Part shown: positions 62,433 through 64,000 of the stretch, piece after piece
Position numbering within the stretch: the stretch's first letter is position 1
How the letters are laid out: every line of letters begins with the position of its first letter
Source of the DNA: JANMJD01 sp963847945
Lineage (GTDB): Bacteria; Actinomycetota; Acidimicrobiia; Acidimicrobiales; Ilumatobacteraceae
Direction of reading: 5' to 3'
DNA length: 64,000 nt
NCBI GenBank assembly: GCA_963847945.1
Contig: CAWKBX010000020.1
Location: forward strand, 620,001-684,000
Program-made: the position numbers and the translations under genes
Notes under the pieces: generated by a model
The model's database searches: none
What the model was told of the DNA's origin: nothing
The model's input: only the letters and a program-made list of their open reading frames with translations

Positions 62433-64000
62433 ATGAACCCGATCAACAGCTTCGACGATGCGCGCCGAGCGATCGCCCACGGTGCTTCCATCGCCGATGT
62501 TGCCAAGGGACTCGTCGCCAATCTCACGCAGGACGAGCGGTTGTGGTGCCTCGACGGCGACGCACCGACCTGGGCCGGGCTGAAGTTCCTCGCCGACGAC
62601 GGATACCACAAGGCCGTGTTCGTCGGCGCCGAGCTCGATCGTGTCGGGTTCCCGGGCATCCGCTTTTCCGACGGCCCGCGTGGTGCGGTGGTCGGGAACG
62701 CGACCGCCTTCCCCGTCCCGATGGCCCGCGGTGCCACGTGGGACCTCGATCTCGAGGAGCGCGTCGGCGACGCCATCGGGCGCGAACTGCGTGCCGTCGG
62801 CGCCAACCTGACCGGCGCCGTGTGCATCAACCTGTTGCGTCATCCGGCGTGGGGTCGTGCGCAGGAAACGTATGGCGAGGACCCGCATCACGTCGGCGAG
62901 TTCGGTGCCGCGCTCACCCGCGGGTTGCAGCAGCACGTGATGGCGTGCGTGAAGCACTTCGCCTGTAACTCGATGGAGAACGCACGGTTCAGCGTCAACA
63001 TCGAGGTCGACGACACCGCGCTCCACGAGGTGTACCTGCCCCACTTCCGCCGCGTCGTCAACGAAGGTGTCGCGGCGGTGATGTCCGCATACAACAGCGT
63101 CAACGGCGCCTGGTGCGGCCAGAGTCATCAGCTGCTCACCGACGTTTTGCGTGGCGAGTGGGGGTTCGACGGGTTCGTGATCAGCGACTGGATCCTCGGC
63201 GTGCGCGACGCCGGCACATCGGTCACCGCGGGCCTCGACATCGAGATGCCGTACCGGATGGTCCGCCAGCAGCACCTCCCGGCGGCGATCGAACGCGGCG
63301 ACGTGACCTGGGACGACATCGACCGCTGCGCCGAACGCGTCATTGCCACCCTCCTACGTTTCGACCACATCCTGTCGGCGCCGTCACCGCCGATCGCCGT
63401 ACTCGGCACGCCCGAGCATCGTGCACTCGCACGAGAAGCCGCGGCTCGTTCGGTGCTGCTGCTGCGCAACGAAGCCGTCGACGGCTCACCGGTGCTCCCA
63501 CTCGGCCCTGCACCACGCGTGGCCGTGTTCGGTCGACTCGCCGACACCGTCAACATCGGCGACGGCGGCTCCAGCGACGTGTGGGACCTCTCGTGTCGTA
63601 CCGTTCTTGATGGCCTTCGCGAAGCCGTCGCCGAGGTGGCCCACGACGACGGGCGCGATCTCGCTCACGCCGCCGAGATCGCCACCGCGGCCGACGTGGC
63701 GATCGTGGTGGTCGGCTACACCTACGTCGACGAAGGCGAGTTCATCGGTGAGACCGACCCATCGCTGATGTCGATCTTCCCGCCCCGAGACGAGGCCGAC
63801 GTCGTCGAGCGGTACCACGAGCAGCTCGAACGGTTGCCGGCCACGGTGAAGCCCGATCGCCTGGCGGAACGGCCGAGGATGTTCAGCCGGGGCGGCGACC
63901 GCAACTCGCTGCGCCTGTTGCCCGACGACGTCGAGCTGATCCGCGCCGTCGCCGCGGCGAACCCCCGCACCGTCGTGGTCATTCAGGCCGGCAGCGCCGT
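62433..64000 (+). CDS. Glycoside hydrolase family 3 (beta-glucosidase-like), partial
   Basis: About 522 residues are visible and the frame is open at the window end. FPGIRFSDGPRGAV, GRAQETYGEDPHHVGEFGAALTRGLQ, ACVKHFACNSMENARF and VMSAYNSVNGAWCGQSHQLLTDVLRGEWGFDGFVISDW form the GH3 N-terminal barrel, with Asp of SDW as nucleophile. AARSVLLLRNEA and VAVFGRLADTVNIGDGGSS begin the second domain, and GYTYVDEGEF is the loop with the acid/base Glu. GGGAGC precedes ATG 62433. No signal peptide, so cytoplasmic. Confidence 0.88.
   Translation, partial: MNPINSFDDARRAIAHGASIADVAKGLVANLTQDERLWCLDGDAPTWAGLKFLADDGYHKAVFVGAELDRVGFPGIRFSDGPRGAVVGNATAFPVPMARGATWDLDLEERVGDAIGRELRAVGANLTGAVCINLLRHPAWGRAQETYGEDPHHVGEFGAALTRGLQQHVMACVKHFACNSMENARFSVNIEVDDTALHEVYLPHFRRVVNEGVAAVMSAYNSVNGAWCGQSHQLLTDVLRGEWGFDGFVISDWILGVRDAGTSVTAGLDIEMPYRMVRQQHLPAAIERGDVTWDDIDRCAERVIATLLRFDHILSAPSPPIAVLGTPEHRALAREAAARSVLLLRNEAVDGSPVLPLGPAPRVAVFGRLADTVNIGDGGSSDVWDLSCRTVLDGLREAVAEVAHDDGRDLAHAAEIATAADVAIVVVGYTYVDEGEFIGETDPSLMSIFPPRDEADVVERYHEQLERLPATVKPDRLAERPRMFSRGGDRNSLRLLPDDVELIRAVAAANPRTVVVIQAGSA

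Noticed and set aside
1..64000. tRNA, rRNA, CRISPR arrays or prophage
   Set aside because: I looked for tRNA-like cloverleaf ends, rRNA signatures, regularly spaced repeats and phage genes and saw none; the only regular repeats are short tandem arrays.

Overview
This is a high-GC actinobacterial chromosome segment with no rRNA, tRNA, CRISPR array, phage or replication origin that I can see. A WhiB1-type iron-sulfur protein convergent with a PdtaS-type sensor kinase, a DUF3107 protein, an Mrp ATPase next to a SufR-like regulator, TIGR03085 and F420/LLM-type proteins, frequent GTG starts and near-leaderless genes fit an actinobacterium. The many CoA, P450 and Rieske genes suggest the Acidimicrobiia (Ilumatobacter-like), but that placement is an inference from gene content.

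Layout. 0-6 kb holds core genes: GDPD, whiB1, pdtaS, DUF3107, mrp and a sufR-like regulator, plus a collapsed GlxA-type gene beside a DJ-1/PfpI gene. 6-11.7 kb holds a large LPPTG-anchored DUF11-repeat surface protein; an intact serine hydrolase lies on one side and a decayed copy of it on the other. 11.8-13.3 kb is a scrapyard: a broken YoeB toxin, an antitoxin tail, a partial copy of the neighbouring caiB gene and an IS256 remnant. 13.3-19.4 kb holds a coupled SDR-tesB-caiB operon, a membrane hydroxylase and a lipoprotein esterase. 19.4-27 kb is a histidine-utilisation cluster (hutH-hutU-deformylase-hutF-hutI, with an IclR regulator and hutD divergent). 27-33.8 kb holds two P450s, a TetR regulator, an LLM oxidoreductase and an FAD oxidoreductase. 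34-37.8 kb holds a FadB-like multifunctional protein and an aldehyde dehydrogenase. 37.8-41.2 kb holds a Rieske oxygenase system with redistributed domains plus a GST. 41-46 kb holds an ArsR-AHSA1 pair, a flavin reductase/SnoaL pair with a TetR, and kbl-tdh for threonine catabolism. 46-64 kb is mixed: MFS, DHFR-like, membrane proteins, a thioredoxin-fold gene with an in-frame UGA, cytochrome c, acyltransferase-SGNH, an enolase-superfamily enzyme, TauD, LLM and a GH3 cut by the window end.

Three things stand out. (1) The TlpA-like gene at 51438-52502 reads through one UGA exactly at the redox cysteine position. A hairpin with a G in its apical loop follows at bSECIS distance, so it is a probable selenoprotein. 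(2) The hut operon has no HutG; in the place where N-formylglutamate must be deformylated it carries a peptide-deformylase homologue with all three metal motifs. (3) The oxygenase gene at 37822 keeps the mononuclear iron triad but lacks Rieske ligands, while the next gene carries a Rieske domain fused to a complete phthalate-dioxygenase-type reductase.

Caution on quality: single-base frameshifts cluster in patches (about 20.3-26.8, 33.9-35.6 and 44.2-44.9 kb) inside genes whose catalytic motifs are preserved. I read most of these as consensus errors, not decay. Three genes (2.9, 50.5 and 57 kb) instead have large internal deletions and look truly broken.
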